A DNA stretch of 64,000 nt from JAFGJQ01 sp052034525 (GCA_052034525.1 JBPOIK010000016.1:1-64000); one strand, 5' to 3'; counted from the first letter of the stretch, positions 36,302-45,786 are shown. A program made the numbers and translations. Notes: generated by a model not told the origin, from the letters alone.

Positions 36302-37900
36302 ATGGCGGATCCAAAGGGTGATCGGATCAAGGTTCCCTGCCCGAACTGCGACGCCAAGCTGGGGTTTCCCGCAAGCGCGGTCGGTCGCCGAGCCAAGTGT
36401 CCCAAATGTGAGCACAAGTTCACGATTGAGGTGCCTGCCTCGACGGAAAAGCCGAGGCAAGCGGACTGGCCCGCGGTCGATGCGCATGACGATACCTCCT
36501 CGCTCCTGGAGTCGCTTGCGGACGAGGCGCGGACCACGGTTGCGGCGGCTCCTCCAACTCCGCCCCGCCATCAGAATCCGTGCCCGCAATGCGGCACAAT
36601 GATGCCGGCGGACGCCCGGCTCTGCGTGGCGTGCGGCTATGACGTCAAGGTCGGTCGCAGCGTGAAGCCGGCGTCGGCCGATTCCGGGAGGGGTGCGGCC
36701 GTGGCCCGATCCGCGGTGTTGTCGGCCGGCGGCTTTCTGCTGGGCACGGCGTTCAGTGCCGTGGGCGCGATAATTGGCGCGGTTGTCTGGTGCGTGGTGG
36801 CGGTCGTCACGAAGTGGGAGATCGGTTGGCTTGCTGTCGGCCTGGGCGCGCTCGCGGGCCTGGGGATGCGGCTGGGATACCGCAAGGAAGATTTCAAGGC
36901 CGGGGCGGTGGCGGCCATCCTGGCCGTGGGCGGTATTGCCCTGGGCAAGATTCTGATCGTGACGTTTGTTCTCTGGCCGGTCGTCAGTCAGGTGATCGAC
37001 TTCAAGAGCCCGGCCCGGAATCTCATGCACTCGTTTCTGCTGATCTATATGACGGGGGACCTGGTCGGGGAATCCCTTGTGGACTCTGAGTCCGGCGAAA
37101 CGGCCGCGAACCGTGCGGTGCTCCGGGAGGCGCGCGCCAAGGTCGCGGATATCTACGGGAAGCTCAGCGACGAACAACTCCGCGATCGGTATGTCCGGTA
37201 CCATCGTTACCGAGCCGATTTCCCCATTGCGACGGCGGACGAGCGGGAGTTCCAGAAGGCCTGGATCGCCGCGGCCATCGCCGATCGGCATGGAGACCAG
37301 CAAGGTCTGCCTGGCGACGACGACGAGCGGCAATCGTTCTACGAAGAGGAAATGGAACGATTCGACGCGATGTCCGACGCCGAGCTTGATGCGTGCATCC
37401 GCGATCACCTTGCCTGGGAAGAGGAGGGTCGGTGGCGGGACGAGGAATACGCCATCGCGGCCCTCGTCGCCGTTCGCATGCGCGAGGTCGAGGAAACGAA
37501 GGAGGGTTGGACGCTGGCCCAGAAAATCGAGGACGTCCGCACGCTGTCTCCTCAGGAGCTGCTTGACAAACTGAACTCTCCCCCGGAAGGCCGGTCGCTG
37601 CTGCCGGCGGAATGGAAGGAAATCCGGCAGACGATTCTGGAGGAGGTTCAGGCCCTTTCGAGCACGGAACGGATTGCCCAGGCCCGGACGACCATTCTCG
37701 ACCGGGAGCGAAACGAACAGGATTGGGCAATCGCTCTGGAGGGTCTTCCTTCTCTCCAAAGCCTGGTCGTCAGCACGGGGGTTCCCAGTTTCGCCGTGTT
37801 CGCGCTGAAGAACACGGTCAGTTTTTTTGATCTCTTGTTCGTGCTCTTCGCAGTTGCCGCCGCGTACAGGATTGCCGCCGGGACGGCGGCGGAGGCCTGA
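36302..37900 (+). CDS. Membrane protein with two N-terminal zinc ribbons
   Basis: 532 residues from the ATG at 36302 (AGGAG 11 nt upstream). Residues 10-38 form an MJ0042-type ribbon (C-P-N-C...C-P-K-C) and residues about 97-115 a second (C-P-Q-C-G...C-V-A-C-G). About four to five membrane segments lie between residues 135 and 250, and one more near the C-terminus (F-F-D-L-L-F-V-L-F-A-V-A). The charged middle (residues 260-480) is rich in Glu/Arg helices. No family is recognised. This architecture is common in planctomycetes and suggests a membrane-anchored sensor or scaffold. Confidence 0.75.
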   Translation: MADPKGDRIKVPCPNCDAKLGFPASAVGRRAKCPKCEHKFTIEVPASTEKPRQADWPAVDAHDDTSSLLESLADEARTTVAAAPPTPPRHQNPCPQCGTMMPADARLCVACGYDVKVGRSVKPASADSGRGAAVARSAVLSAGGFLLGTAFSAVGAIIGAVVWCVVAVVTKWEIGWLAVGLGALAGLGMRLGYRKEDFKAGAVAAILAVGGIALGKILIVTFVLWPVVSQVIDFKSPARNLMHSFLLIYMTGDLVGESLVDSESGETAANRAVLREARAKVADIYGKLSDEQLRDRYVRYHRYRADFPIATADEREFQKAWIAAAIADRHGDQQGLPGDDDERQSFYEEEMERFDAMSDAELDACIRDHLAWEEEGRWRDEEYAIAALVAVRMREVEETKEGWTLAQKIEDVRTLSPQELLDKLNSPPEGRSLLPAEWKEIRQTILEEVQALSSTERIAQARTTILDRERNEQDWAIALEGLPSLQSLVVSTGVPSFAVFALKNTVSFFDLLFVLFAVAAAYRIAAGTAAEA

Positions 37901-38270
37901 CGCCGGCGTCGATGGGAAGGTCGGCGCGAGCAATCGTGTGCGCGCCCGGGGGCTCATTGTCCGGCGACCGGGCCTGCTTCTGTGATGCCGTTTGTGAGGG
38001 GCAGTCTGGAAAGGCGCTCAAAGCTCCTCGACGTTTCTGCGTTTGCGCGTTCCATTGTCATCGCGCCGGCGTTTCGGCGCTTCCGCGTTTTCCCCGTCGG
38101 CGTCCGTTACGTGCGCCCGTTCACTTTCCGGGCCGGTCCCGCTATAGTGTGCGGCTTGTCTGGTGTGGAGCGCGTGTCGGGCGCGGGGGTTGCGCCGGCC
38201 GACGGATGATCGGAGCGGGTTTGATCCGTTCTCCGGCGGGCCGCCCGGCGACCGGCGCCGAGGAGTCGCT
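37901..38270. other. Intergenic region upstream of ileS
   Basis: About 370 nt with no gene. It holds the ileS promoter at 38120-38148. I looked for T-box features and saw none. Confidence 0.5.
38120..38148 (+). promoter_or_regulatory. Probable ileS promoter
   Basis: TTCACT (38120-38125) and TATAGT (38143-38148) are 17 bp apart. The transcript would start near 38155 and carry a leader of about 116 nt. Confidence 0.5.
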
Positions 38271-41200
38271 ATGGCGTTTGAGAGTGTCAGTCCGAAGGTC
38301 GACTTTCCGGCTTTGGAACGGTCCGTGCTGAAGTTCTGGGAGGAGTCCCAGGCGTTCGAGAAGCTGCGGGCGAAGAACCGTGGCGGCAAGAAATGGTCGT
38401 TCCTGGACGGGCCCATCACGGCCAACAACCCGATGGGCGTGCATCACGCCTGGGGCCGGACGTATAAGGACGCGTTCCAGCGGTACTTCGCCGCGACCGG
38501 GCACGAGCTGCGGTACCAGAACGGGTTCGACTGCCAGGGGCTCTGGGTGGAGGTGGAGGTCGAGCGCGATCAGGGTTTCCAGACGAAGAAGGACATCGAG
38601 ACGTTCGGCCTGGACCGCTTCACGGAGGCGTGCAAGGAGCGGGTCCGCAAGTATTCCGCGATCCAGACGCAGCAGTCCATCCGCCTGGGCTATTGGATGG
38701 ACTGGTCCGACTCGTACTTCACGTTGACGGACGACAACAACTACACGATCTGGTCGTTTCTGAAAAAATGCCACGAGCTGGGCCACCTCTACAAGGGCAC
38801 CGACGTCATGCCGTGGTCCGGCAAGGCGGGCTGCGCGTACTCGCACATGGAGATCGCCGAAGGCCGGCGCCTGGTGACCCACACCTCGGTGTTTGTCCGG
38901 TTTCCGATCCGCGGCCGGCAGAATGAGTATCTGTTGGTCTGGACCACGACGCCCTGGACGCTTACGTCGAACACGGGAGTGGCCGTCAGCTCCGAGCTGG
39001 AATACGTTCGGCTGCGGGCGAAGAAGGACGGCGCGGTCTACTATTTCGCGAAGGACAACCTGAATTACCCGCGTCTGGAATCGCAGTTCAAGGAAGGGTT
39101 CGGCAGCCAGCCGTGGCCGAAAGGCGTGCCGAAGCTCAGGACCATTCACCAGGTTTTCCAGGAGCACGGCGGATACACGATCGAAGGCGTCATTTCCGGC
39201 GGCGAGATGATCGGGTGGACATACGACGGTCCGTTCGACGAACTGCCGGCCCAGCAGCACAAGGGCGGATACGCGCAGCCGATGGACCTGATTCCCGCGG
39301 ATCAGCGTGCCTGGCCCAGCGGCCGGGACGGGCACGTGGTGTTCGACCCCGGTCGGGATTCGAAGGGCGAGCCGTACGTGGTCGCGGGGGAGGGCACGGG
39401 CATCGTGCATTCCGCGCCGGGCTGCGGCGACGTGGACCACGCCTGGGGTCTGCACTTCCGGATTGCGGCCATCGCTCCCCTGGACGAGGAGGGGCGGTTT
39501 GTCGACGGGTTCGGCCGGTTCACCGGCATGAGGGCCGCCGACGACGAAACCGCTCAGGCGGTGGTGACGGACCTGAAGGCCAAGGGCCTGCTGGTGGCGG
39601 TCGAGGAGTATCCGCACGTTTACCCGCACTGCTGGCGAACGGGCGATCCGCTGGTCTTCCGGCTGGTGGACGAGTGGTACATTTCGATGGCCTGGCGCGA
39701 TGAGATCAAGGAGGTTGCCCGGCAGGTCAGGTGGCTGCCGCCGGCCATGCGTGGCCTCGAGCGCGAGCTCGACTGGCTGAGCACGATGAAGGACTGGATG
39801 ATCTCGAAGAAGCGTTACTGGGGCCTGGCCCTGCCAATCTGGGAATGCCCCGCGTGCGGGAGCTTTGACGTCATCGGCGGACGCGACGAGCTGAAGGAGC
39901 GGGCGGTGGAGGGCTGGGATCGGTTTGACGGCCACAGCCCGCATCGGCCCTACGTGGACTGGATCAAAATCCGCTGCGGCACGTGTGGCGGAACGGCCTC
40001 GCGCGTTCCGGATGTGGGCAACCCGTGGCTGGACGCGGGGATCGTGGCCTACTCCACCACGCGTTACAACACGGACCGCGACTACTGGTCGCAGTGGATT
40101 CCGGCCGACCTGGTTACCGAGTGCTTCCCCGGCCAGTTCCGCAACTGGTTCTATTCCATCCTGGCGATGAGCACCATGATGGAACTGGGCAAGCCGGACC
40201 GCCGGCCGCCGTTCCGCACGCTTCTGGGTCACGCGCTGGTGCTCGACGAGAATCGCCAGGTGATGCACAAGTCCGACGGGACGGCCATCTGGTTCGAGGA
40301 GGCGGCGGAGCAGATCGGCGTGGACACGATGCGCTGGATGTACTGTTCACAGCCTCCGACGGTGGACCTGCCGTTCGGCCTGCGCCACCCGGATGAGCCT
40401 GTGACCGTGCGGCTCGACGACGGCACGGAAATGACGCACACGGTGGGCGGCGAGCGGCTGTGCCGGGTGACCTCCACGCCGGCCGACGAGGTGCGGCGGC
40501 GCGTGCTCCTGACGCTGTGGAATTCCTATGCGTTTTTCTGCAATTACGCCCGACTGGACGGGTTCGACCCGCACACGCCGTCGGTGGCGCTGGACCGGCG
40601 CCAGGACATCGACCGCTGGATTCTGTCGGACCTCCAGCGGGTGATTCGCACGGCGCGGGAGAATTTCCAGCAGTACAACCTGCCGCCCATCTGCCAGCGG
40701 ATCGAGCGGTTCCTGGACGATCTGAGCGCGTGGTATATCCGTCGCAACCGGCGGCGGTTCTGGCGGGGCGCGGCCGAGGGTGACACGGACAAACTGGCGG
40801 CGTATCAGACCCTGTACGAGGTGCTGGTGACCTTGTGCAAAGTGATGGCGCCGATCGTCCCGTTCGTCACGGAGCACATCTACCGTCACCTTGTCAGCGG
40901 GCAGGCGGACGGGCAGCCGGAAAGCGTGCATCTGTGCGATTATCCGGAGGCAGACGCCGCCCGGATCGACGACGAGCTGTCCGACCGTATGGACGCCGTG
41001 TTGCGGGTGGTGTCGCTGGCCCGGTCGGCCCGGACGATCTCCAAGCTGAAGGTTCGGCAGCCGCTGGCCGAGCTGGTTGTGGCCACGCCGGTCGAGCGGG
41101 AGCGGCAGGCCGTCGAGCAGTTCCAGGCCCACATTGCTGAGGAACTGAACGTCAAGCGTGTCAGCGTGCGGGAGGATTCGGCCGGTCTGTGCCGGGTTCG

Positions 41201-41726
41201 ACTGGACGTGGACAAGCGGGCGATCGGCGCCAAGTACGGGTCACTTGTGCCGCATATTCTCAAGGGCCTGGCGGCCGTTGATGCCGTTCAGGCGGCGGCG
41301 CGGGTGGCGGCCGGCGGGACGGTTTCGGTGGATGCCGGGACGGAAACCGTGCTGTTGGAGCCGTCGGAAGTGATCGTGCAGAAGGATTTCGGCAAGGACT
41401 GGGTGGGTGTCGAGGATCAGCAGACGACGGTGCTTCTGGACAAGCGGATCACGACGGAGTTGCGGCAGGAGGGGATCGCCCGCGACGTGGTCCGCAACGT
41501 GCAGAACCTGCGCAAGGACGCGAGCCTCAACATCGAGGACCGCATTGTCCTGTCGCTGCGTTCGGACGCCAGGGAGATGACGGCAGCCGTCGCGGCGTTT
41601 CGCGACTATATCGCCCGCGAAACGCTGGCCGTTGAGATCACCGCCGACCCGCTTTCCGACGCCGCGGGCCGGGCGGATGTATCCATCGACGGCGCCACAT
41701 GTCACATCGCCTTGCGGAAGGCGTGA
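38271..41726 (+). CDS. ileS: Isoleucine--tRNA ligase (variant signature motifs)
   Basis: 1151 residues from the ATG at 38271 (AGGAG 6 nt upstream). The class I layout and length fit IleRS: catalytic core, editing insert (W-T-T-T-P-W-T-L, G-T-G-I-V-H-S-A-P-G-C-G-D-V-D), anticodon domain and a C-terminal DUF5915-type region (S-A-R-T-I-S-K-L-K-V-R-Q-P-L). HIGH appears as HHAW (residues 58-61) and KMSKS as M-H-K-S-D in V-M-H-K-S-D-G-T-A-I-W-F. The same unusual motifs occur in a known bacterial IleRS-like subgroup, so this is probably not decay. Whether it is the only IleRS in the genome cannot be seen. Confidence 0.85.
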   Translation: MAFESVSPKVDFPALERSVLKFWEESQAFEKLRAKNRGGKKWSFLDGPITANNPMGVHHAWGRTYKDAFQRYFAATGHELRYQNGFDCQGLWVEVEVERDQGFQTKKDIETFGLDRFTEACKERVRKYSAIQTQQSIRLGYWMDWSDSYFTLTDDNNYTIWSFLKKCHELGHLYKGTDVMPWSGKAGCAYSHMEIAEGRRLVTHTSVFVRFPIRGRQNEYLLVWTTTPWTLTSNTGVAVSSELEYVRLRAKKDGAVYYFAKDNLNYPRLESQFKEGFGSQPWPKGVPKLRTIHQVFQEHGGYTIEGVISGGEMIGWTYDGPFDELPAQQHKGGYAQPMDLIPADQRAWPSGRDGHVVFDPGRDSKGEPYVVAGEGTGIVHSAPGCGDVDHAWGLHFRIAAIAPLDEEGRFVDGFGRFTGMRAADDETAQAVVTDLKAKGLLVAVEEYPHVYPHCWRTGDPLVFRLVDEWYISMAWRDEIKEVARQVRWLPPAMRGLERELDWLSTMKDWMISKKRYWGLALPIWECPACGSFDVIGGRDELKERAVEGWDRFDGHSPHRPYVDWIKIRCGTCGGTASRVPDVGNPWLDAGIVAYSTTRYNTDRDYWSQWIPADLVTECFPGQFRNWFYSILAMSTMMELGKPDRRPPFRTLLGHALVLDENRQVMHKSDGTAIWFEEAAEQIGVDTMRWMYCSQPPTVDLPFGLRHPDEPVTVRLDDGTEMTHTVGGERLCRVTSTPADEVRRRVLLTLWNSYAFFCNYARLDGFDPHTPSVALDRRQDIDRWILSDLQRVIRTARENFQQYNLPPICQRIERFLDDLSAWYIRRNRRRFWRGAAEGDTDKLAAYQTLYEVLVTLCKVMAPIVPFVTEHIYRHLVSGQADGQPESVHLCDYPEADAARIDDELSDRMDAVLRVVSLARSARTISKLKVRQPLAELVVATPVERERQAVEQFQAHIAEELNVKRVSVREDSAGLCRVRLDVDKRAIGAKYGSLVPHILKGLAAVDAVQAAARVAAGGTVSVDAGTETVLLEPSEVIVQKDFGKDWVGVEDQQTTVLLDKRITTELRQEGIARDVVRNVQNLRKDASLNIEDRIVLSLRSDAREMTAAVAAFRDYIARETLAVEITADPLSDAAGRADVSIDGATCHIALRKA

Positions 41727-41905
41727 GGCGCCCGGCCCGGCACGTTGCGGGATGCGGGGGCCCGCGCGGTTTGATTGCCGTCGGGGCGCGACGGCGCGAT
41801 GATGGCCGGAGCCCGGGCGGTTGGTAGCGGTCGGCCGGGTTGGTCGGCGGCGTCGCCGGCCGAACGGCGGGCGGAACCGCGAGTGGCACTTCGATGAGGT
41901 GGAAC

Positions 41906-42604
41906 ATGCCTGGAGGAAACGTGGTGCGTGCGTGGGCTCTTGGGTGTGGGGTTGTGTTGGCCGCCGTTTGCGGCTGCGGAGGCGGGGGGTATGGCGAGAA
42001 GATCAGCCTGCCTCCGTCCGAGAAGCGAGTGCCGATCGAGTCGCGTTTTGCCGACGGAAAGCCGCTGTACTTTCCCAAGGATCAACTCTTCAACGTGTTC
42101 GACGCTCAGCGCGCCTCGAGCGGCGAGGCTGCGGCAGAAGCGTGGGCCCGGCCGGCCGGTACGGCGATGGCGAAAGCGGCCGCCACGGCCGTGGGCACGG
42201 CCAAGGCGGAGTTCCAGGTCGGGCAGGTGATCGAGACGCGGGTGGACGCCCCGATCGATGTGACCGCCGTGTTCGATCTGAAGTATGAGTACATGGTGGA
42301 AGCCGACGCGTCCGACCTGACCAAACCCGCCGATACGCTGGGCCTGAAGGTGTACATCCGCGACTCGAACCGCAACGTGCTCAAACGGGCGGTGTTGGTC
42401 GATCTGGGCACGTCCGAGGGCCCGCAGCATTTTGTCGGGAGGGAGAAGCCGTCGTTTGACGTGACCCTGGAGCCGGGGTTGGCGTATCAGTTTGTGTTGG
42501 CGGGGCTGGTGCGGGTTCAGGGCACGGACTCATCCGCGGCGAGCGGCCAGATTGAGGTGCAGACCTTCGAGCTCGAACTGCTCCCGCGGAACACGCATCG
42601 GTAG
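41906..42604 (+). CDS. Putative lipoprotein of unknown function
   Basis: 232 residues from the ATG at 41906, preceded by GAGGTGG. The N-terminus is a signal peptide with a possible lipobox V-C-G-C before a glycine run. The mature part has beta-rich character (D-V-T-A-V-F-D-L-K-Y-E-Y, F-D-V-T-L-E-P-G-L-A-Y-Q-F-V-L). An alternative ATG at 41894 adds four residues. No family recognised. It lies 22 nt before the YggU-family gene. Confidence 0.65.
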   Translation: MPGGNVVRAWALGCGVVLAAVCGCGGGGYGEKISLPPSEKRVPIESRFADGKPLYFPKDQLFNVFDAQRASSGEAAAEAWARPAGTAMAKAAATAVGTAKAEFQVGQVIETRVDAPIDVTAVFDLKYEYMVEADASDLTKPADTLGLKVYIRDSNRNVLKRAVLVDLGTSEGPQHFVGREKPSFDVTLEPGLAYQFVLAGLVRVQGTDSSAASGQIEVQTFELELLPRNTHR

Positions 42605-42626
42605 ATCGGTCCAGGAGAGATCATTC

Positions 42627-42935
42627 GTGATCGAGCTGACTCCGGACGAGACGGGCGTGCGGCTGCCGGTGAAGGTCGTGCCCGGGGCGTCGCGGACGCG
42701 GCTTCAGGGGGAACTGGACGGCCGGGCGAAGATTGCGGTGGCCGCCCCGCCGGAGAAGGGGAAAGCCAACGCCGCCCTGGTGGCGTATCTGGCCGGGGAG
42801 TTGGGCATTCGCCGGCAGTGTGTGACGGTGGTTCAGGGGCAGACGTCGCCCGTCAAGACGGTTCATCTGGCGGGCGTTACGGCGGAGGCCGTTCGGGCAT
42901 GGCTGGCCAGACGCGCGGGCGGAGGCGGCGCGTAG
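42627..42935 (+). CDS. DUF167 (YggU) family protein
   Basis: 102 residues from the GTG at 42627 (AGGAG 9 nt upstream). The family core is clear: K-V-V-P-G-A-S-R-T-R, L-K/I-A-V-A-A-P-P-E-K-G-K-A-N-A-A-L and the basic C-terminal helix. DUF167 proteins are small alpha/beta proteins of unknown role. Its last 73 nt overlap the end of a gene on the other strand. Confidence 0.82.
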   Translation: MIELTPDETGVRLPVKVVPGASRTRLQGELDGRAKIAVAAPPEKGKANAALVAYLAGELGIRRQCVTVVQGQTSPVKTVHLAGVTAEAVRAWLARRAGGGGA

Positions 42936-43276
42936 TCCGGCCGGTTTCGGATGGACACGGCTGGAGAAGTCGCTGGTTCGGGTCGGCTGCGTGAATGCTG
43001 TCGCCAGGCCAGAGCGGCGACGATCAACGACACGATGATGGCGATGATTCCGATCCACACCTGGTAGTATGTCAGACGGGCGCTTCTCTCGGATGCCCGG
43101 GCGGACCGTTCCGCGGCGCGAAGCGAGCGGTCTGCCGAGTCCGATTCCGTTTCCGCCGCCGGTGCCGTCGCGGTTTGGGCCTTGAGACGGGCCTTCTCCG
43201 CTTTGCGTGCGGCCTTGGCGCGTTTCTTTGCGGTCTTCGCCGCGTTTTTCGTATCGAGCTTGTTCGGTTCGTGCAT
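42863..43276 (-). CDS. Small membrane protein with Lys/Ala-rich coiled coil
   Basis: 137 residues from the ATG at 43276, one base after the rsmE stop (TGAC-ATG), so it is probably co-translated with it. Residues 8-60 are very rich in Lys, Arg and Ala and likely coiled coil; residues about 72-94 form one membrane segment (V-W-I-G-I-I-A-I-I-V-S-L-I-V-A). The tail is Pro/Ala-rich. No family recognised. Confidence 0.6.
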   Translation of the reverse strand: MHEPNKLDTKNAAKTAKKRAKAARKAEKARLKAQTATAPAAETESDSADRSLRAAERSARASERSARLTYYQVWIGIIAIIVSLIVAALAWRQHSRSRPEPATSPAVSIRNRPDYAPPPPARLASHARTASAVTPAR

Positions 43277-43277
43277 G

Positions 43278-44030
43278 TCAGGATCCTGGTGTGTGGTCGT
43301 GCAGACCGGCTGAATCGATCGCCGCCACCAGCGCGGCCGTGACGATCGCGGCCGTCTCGATCCGTAGAATCGTGGGCCCCAGGCTTGCGATCTGCGCACC
43401 GGCTTGTCGGGCCGAGGCCAGTTCTTCCTCCGTCAGGCCGCCTTCCGGGCCGATCCACACCATCAGCCGCTGGCCGGCGCGATTGGCCGCCAGAAGCCGG
43501 ACCAGCGGCGCGGCCTCCGGCAGGGGCGTAAGCACGACGACTCGGTCAAACGATTCGGCCCGGCCCAGCGCCGTCGCGAAAGACTGAGGCGCTTCGACGC
43601 TCGGCACCCATGCCCGGCGGGCTTGCCTGGCGGCTTCCAGAGCCGTCCGTTGTCCCCTGGTCTGGATTCCGTGTCCGGGGCGGGCGACGCTCCGCTCGAA
43701 CTCCACCGGCCAGACGGCATCCACGCCGATTTCGCTGCACTTCTCGAAGAGGATGTGTTGTCGCGGGGCGCGGGGCATGGCGACCGCCAGAGTCAGACGG
43801 GTGTGGAACTCATAGGGTACGTGGACCCGCTCATGTAGTGTCAAAGAGACCTGCTGGCGCGAGACACGGTTCAATCGTCCGCGGGCCTCCGTGCCCTGGC
43901 CGTCGAAGACGATGGCCTCGTCGCCGACGCGAAGGCGCAGGACGGTTCGGGCGTGGTGGGCTTCCTCCGACGAGAGGTCAACGTGATCGTCGGTGAGGAT
44001 GGGGCAGAAAAACCGAGGCGGCTGGGCCAT
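43278..44030 (-). CDS. rsmE: 16S rRNA (uracil-1498-N3)-methyltransferase
   Basis: 250 residues. The N-terminal PUA-like part (H-H-A-R-T-V-L-R-L-R-V-G-D) is followed by the SPOUT domain with E-K-C-S-E-I-G-V, W-I-G-P-E-G-G-L-T-E-E-E and L-G-P-T-I-L-R-I-E-T-A-A. It methylates U1498 of 16S rRNA using S-adenosylmethionine. The start is uncertain: ATGs at 44066, 44039 and 44030 are in frame without a clear ribosome binding site; 44030 (MAQPPRFF) best matches the family N-terminus. Confidence 0.88.
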   Translation of the reverse strand: MAQPPRFFCPILTDDHVDLSSEEAHHARTVLRLRVGDEAIVFDGQGTEARGRLNRVSRQQVSLTLHERVHVPYEFHTRLTLAVAMPRAPRQHILFEKCSEIGVDAVWPVEFERSVARPGHGIQTRGQRTALEAARQARRAWVPSVEAPQSFATALGRAESFDRVVVLTPLPEAAPLVRLLAANRAGQRLMVWIGPEGGLTEEELASARQAGAQIASLGPTILRIETAAIVTAALVAAIDSAGLHDHTPGS

Positions 44031-44095
44031 GATGGGCATTATCGGGCGAAGGGAAACCTGGTACAACCGAAAGCCGCCGCGGGGCGCATCCGATA

Positions 44096-45157
44096 ATGAG
44101 CAGAGAGTCCGTACTTGCGGCAGTACTCAAGCAGGGGGCCCTGCGCAGCATGACGCCTCCCCCGGGCGATAGCAATCCGTTCAGCAGCAGCCAGGATGCG
44201 GGCGCCAACCCCATTGACGCGGCGTTGGACAAGGCCGCGCGCATCGCGGAGACGCTGCTGAAGAACATCGGACCCGCCGAGAGCAAGATCGAATCCGCGC
44301 AGGCACCCGCGACGCCAGCAACTGAGTCAACACCGCCACCGGCGGCGGAAACCGCGCCGCTGACGGATGCTCCGGTTCCGGCGGATGCTTCGGTGCCGGC
44401 GGACGCTCCGGTATCGGCGGATGCTCCGGTGCCAGCGGATGCCCCAGCGCCGGCGGACGGCCCAGCGCCAGCGGATGCCCCAGCGCCGGTCGAGGCTGAC
44501 GCTCCGGATGAGTCCGAATCTGTTGCGGATGTGTCCTTCGAGGGGACACCACTTCTTCGAGGGGAAGGTGCGGGTAGTCCGCTTGAGGTCGTTTCCCCAG
44601 CCGTACCGGTGGAGCCGCCGCCCACGGAGCCGCCGCCGACGGAACCGCCACCCACGGAGCCGCCGCCGGCCGTTGTGCCGACGACCGAGGACATCGGCGC
44701 GCTGCTGGGCGATGCCCCGATTGAGGATCAACTGGAGAGAATCGAAGGTCTGCTCGACGAAGCGCAGGCCCAGATCGGGGGCGAGGCTCCGGCCAAAGAC
44801 AAGCCAGCCGCAGCCGCCGGAATCCCTTTCGATCTGCCTCCGGAAATGAGTTTCGGAGACGGCGACGTTCCGAGTCTCGACGACTCTCCCACGGAGGCGG
44901 ATATCCGGTTCGATGACGAATCGGGCCCGGGAACGCAGGTGGCGGCCCGGGGGTCGAGCGTCCGCCCGCGGTGGTTGTCCCCGGATACGGCGTTCGGCCA
45001 GTTTGTCATCCTTTTGGAAGACGTGTTCTGTGGCCTGCTGGACCGCGTGGATCGGCCGTTTGTGAGGGTGTCGTACGCCGCTCGGCAGATGCTGGGGGTT
45101 TGCGCGGTCATCACGCTGTTGGCCGGCATCGTCACGTTAATTCTCGCATATCTCTGA
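44096..45157 (+). CDS. Repeat-rich protein with C-terminal membrane anchor
   Basis: 353 residues from the ATG at 44096; an ATG at 44150 (MTPPPGD) is an equal candidate since neither has a clear ribosome binding site. Residues about 85-140 are degenerate tandem hexapeptides (P-V-P-A-D-A, 18-nt DNA repeats) and residues about 175-195 hold four E-P-P-P-T units (15-nt repeats). The last 23 residues form one membrane segment. A charged helix (I-E-D-Q-L-E-R-I-E-G-L-L-D-E-A) lies in the middle. No family recognised. It may be a tail-anchored spacer or envelope protein. Confidence 0.65.
   Translation: MSRESVLAAVLKQGALRSMTPPPGDSNPFSSSQDAGANPIDAALDKAARIAETLLKNIGPAESKIESAQAPATPATESTPPPAAETAPLTDAPVPADASVPADAPVSADAPVPADAPAPADGPAPADAPAPVEADAPDESESVADVSFEGTPLLRGEGAGSPLEVVSPAVPVEPPPTEPPPTEPPPTEPPPAVVPTTEDIGALLGDAPIEDQLERIEGLLDEAQAQIGGEAPAKDKPAAAAGIPFDLPPEMSFGDGDVPSLDDSPTEADIRFDDESGPGTQVAARGSSVRPRWLSPDTAFGQFVILLEDVFCGLLDRVDRPFVRVSYAARQMLGVCAVITLLAGIVTLILAYL
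44365..44500 (+). repeat. 18-nt tandem repeats encoding PVPADA-type units
   Basis: About seven imperfect copies of GCGGATGCTCCGGTTCCG-like units lie inside the repeat-rich protein gene. The codons vary between copies, so selection at the protein level is likely. A second array of 15-nt units codes E-P-P-P-T at about 44609-44670. Confidence 0.7.
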
Positions 45158-45394
45158 TCCCGTCCCAGAACTCGGCAGACCGCCCATCTTCGCGCGCGGG
45201 GTTTTTCGGCGGACGTCCGGAAACGCCGTTTCCGAGCCTCGGTCGCGTTTTTCCCGGGACATTTGCGGACCCGGTGGTCGGCCGATCGGGGGAGGTTGAT
45301 TCACCGGCGGCTCTGCCCTTGAATTGGTTGACTTGAGAGCCGGATCGAATGAGCGGCGACCTTGGAGTCATGGGGAAGGGAGAGAGGGATGATG

Positions 45395-45592
45395 ATGAAA
45401 CGAATCGCCAGGCAGGCTTCCGCGGTTCTGTGCGTTGCCCCTCCGGTTTGCGTGCTGATCGGGATCGGGATTGTGGGATACGCCCTGCTGCGGGTCGGTC
45501 CGGCGGCAATGTTGCTCATCACCAGTTCCGTGCTCACCCTGGCGGGTGAGCGTCGGCCGGCACAGGTGCCTGTGCGGCGGCGATCCTTCTGA
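45395..45592 (+). CDS. Small single-pass membrane protein
   Basis: 65 residues. Three ATGs in a row (45389, 45392, 45395) follow AGAGAGGG; the last gives the best spacing and a M-K-R-I-A-R start. A hydrophobic stretch runs from about residue 8 to 48 (V-C-V-L-I-G-I-G-I-V-G-Y-A-L-L). It is followed closely by a strong terminator on the same strand. No family recognised. Confidence 0.5.
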   Translation: MKRIARQASAVLCVAPPVCVLIGIGIVGYALLRVGPAAMLLITSSVLTLAGERRPAQVPVRRRSF

Positions 45593-45649
45593 GGAGGAGT
45601 GGTCGAAACGGATTCAGTGGACAAAGCAATCTGTCAGACCCGACACGAG

Positions 45650-45677
45650 GTGCCCGCGGAGCCGCGGGCACTTTTTT
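45650..45677 (+). terminator. Rho-independent terminator
   Basis: GTGCCCGCG (45650-45658) and CGCGGGCAC (45663-45671) form a 9-bp stem with a 4-nt loop, followed by TTTTTT (45672-45677). It ends plus-strand transcription after the small membrane protein gene. Confidence 0.85.
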
Positions 45678-45786
45678 GCGCGAGGCGCGAGGTCCGACTC
45701 GAAGGAGCAAGCCTCCCGGCGGATACCCTTCGAAGCCTGTCGGGGGTCCGGTGCCCGTGTTCGGGCGATGGCGTCGGGCCGATGGA

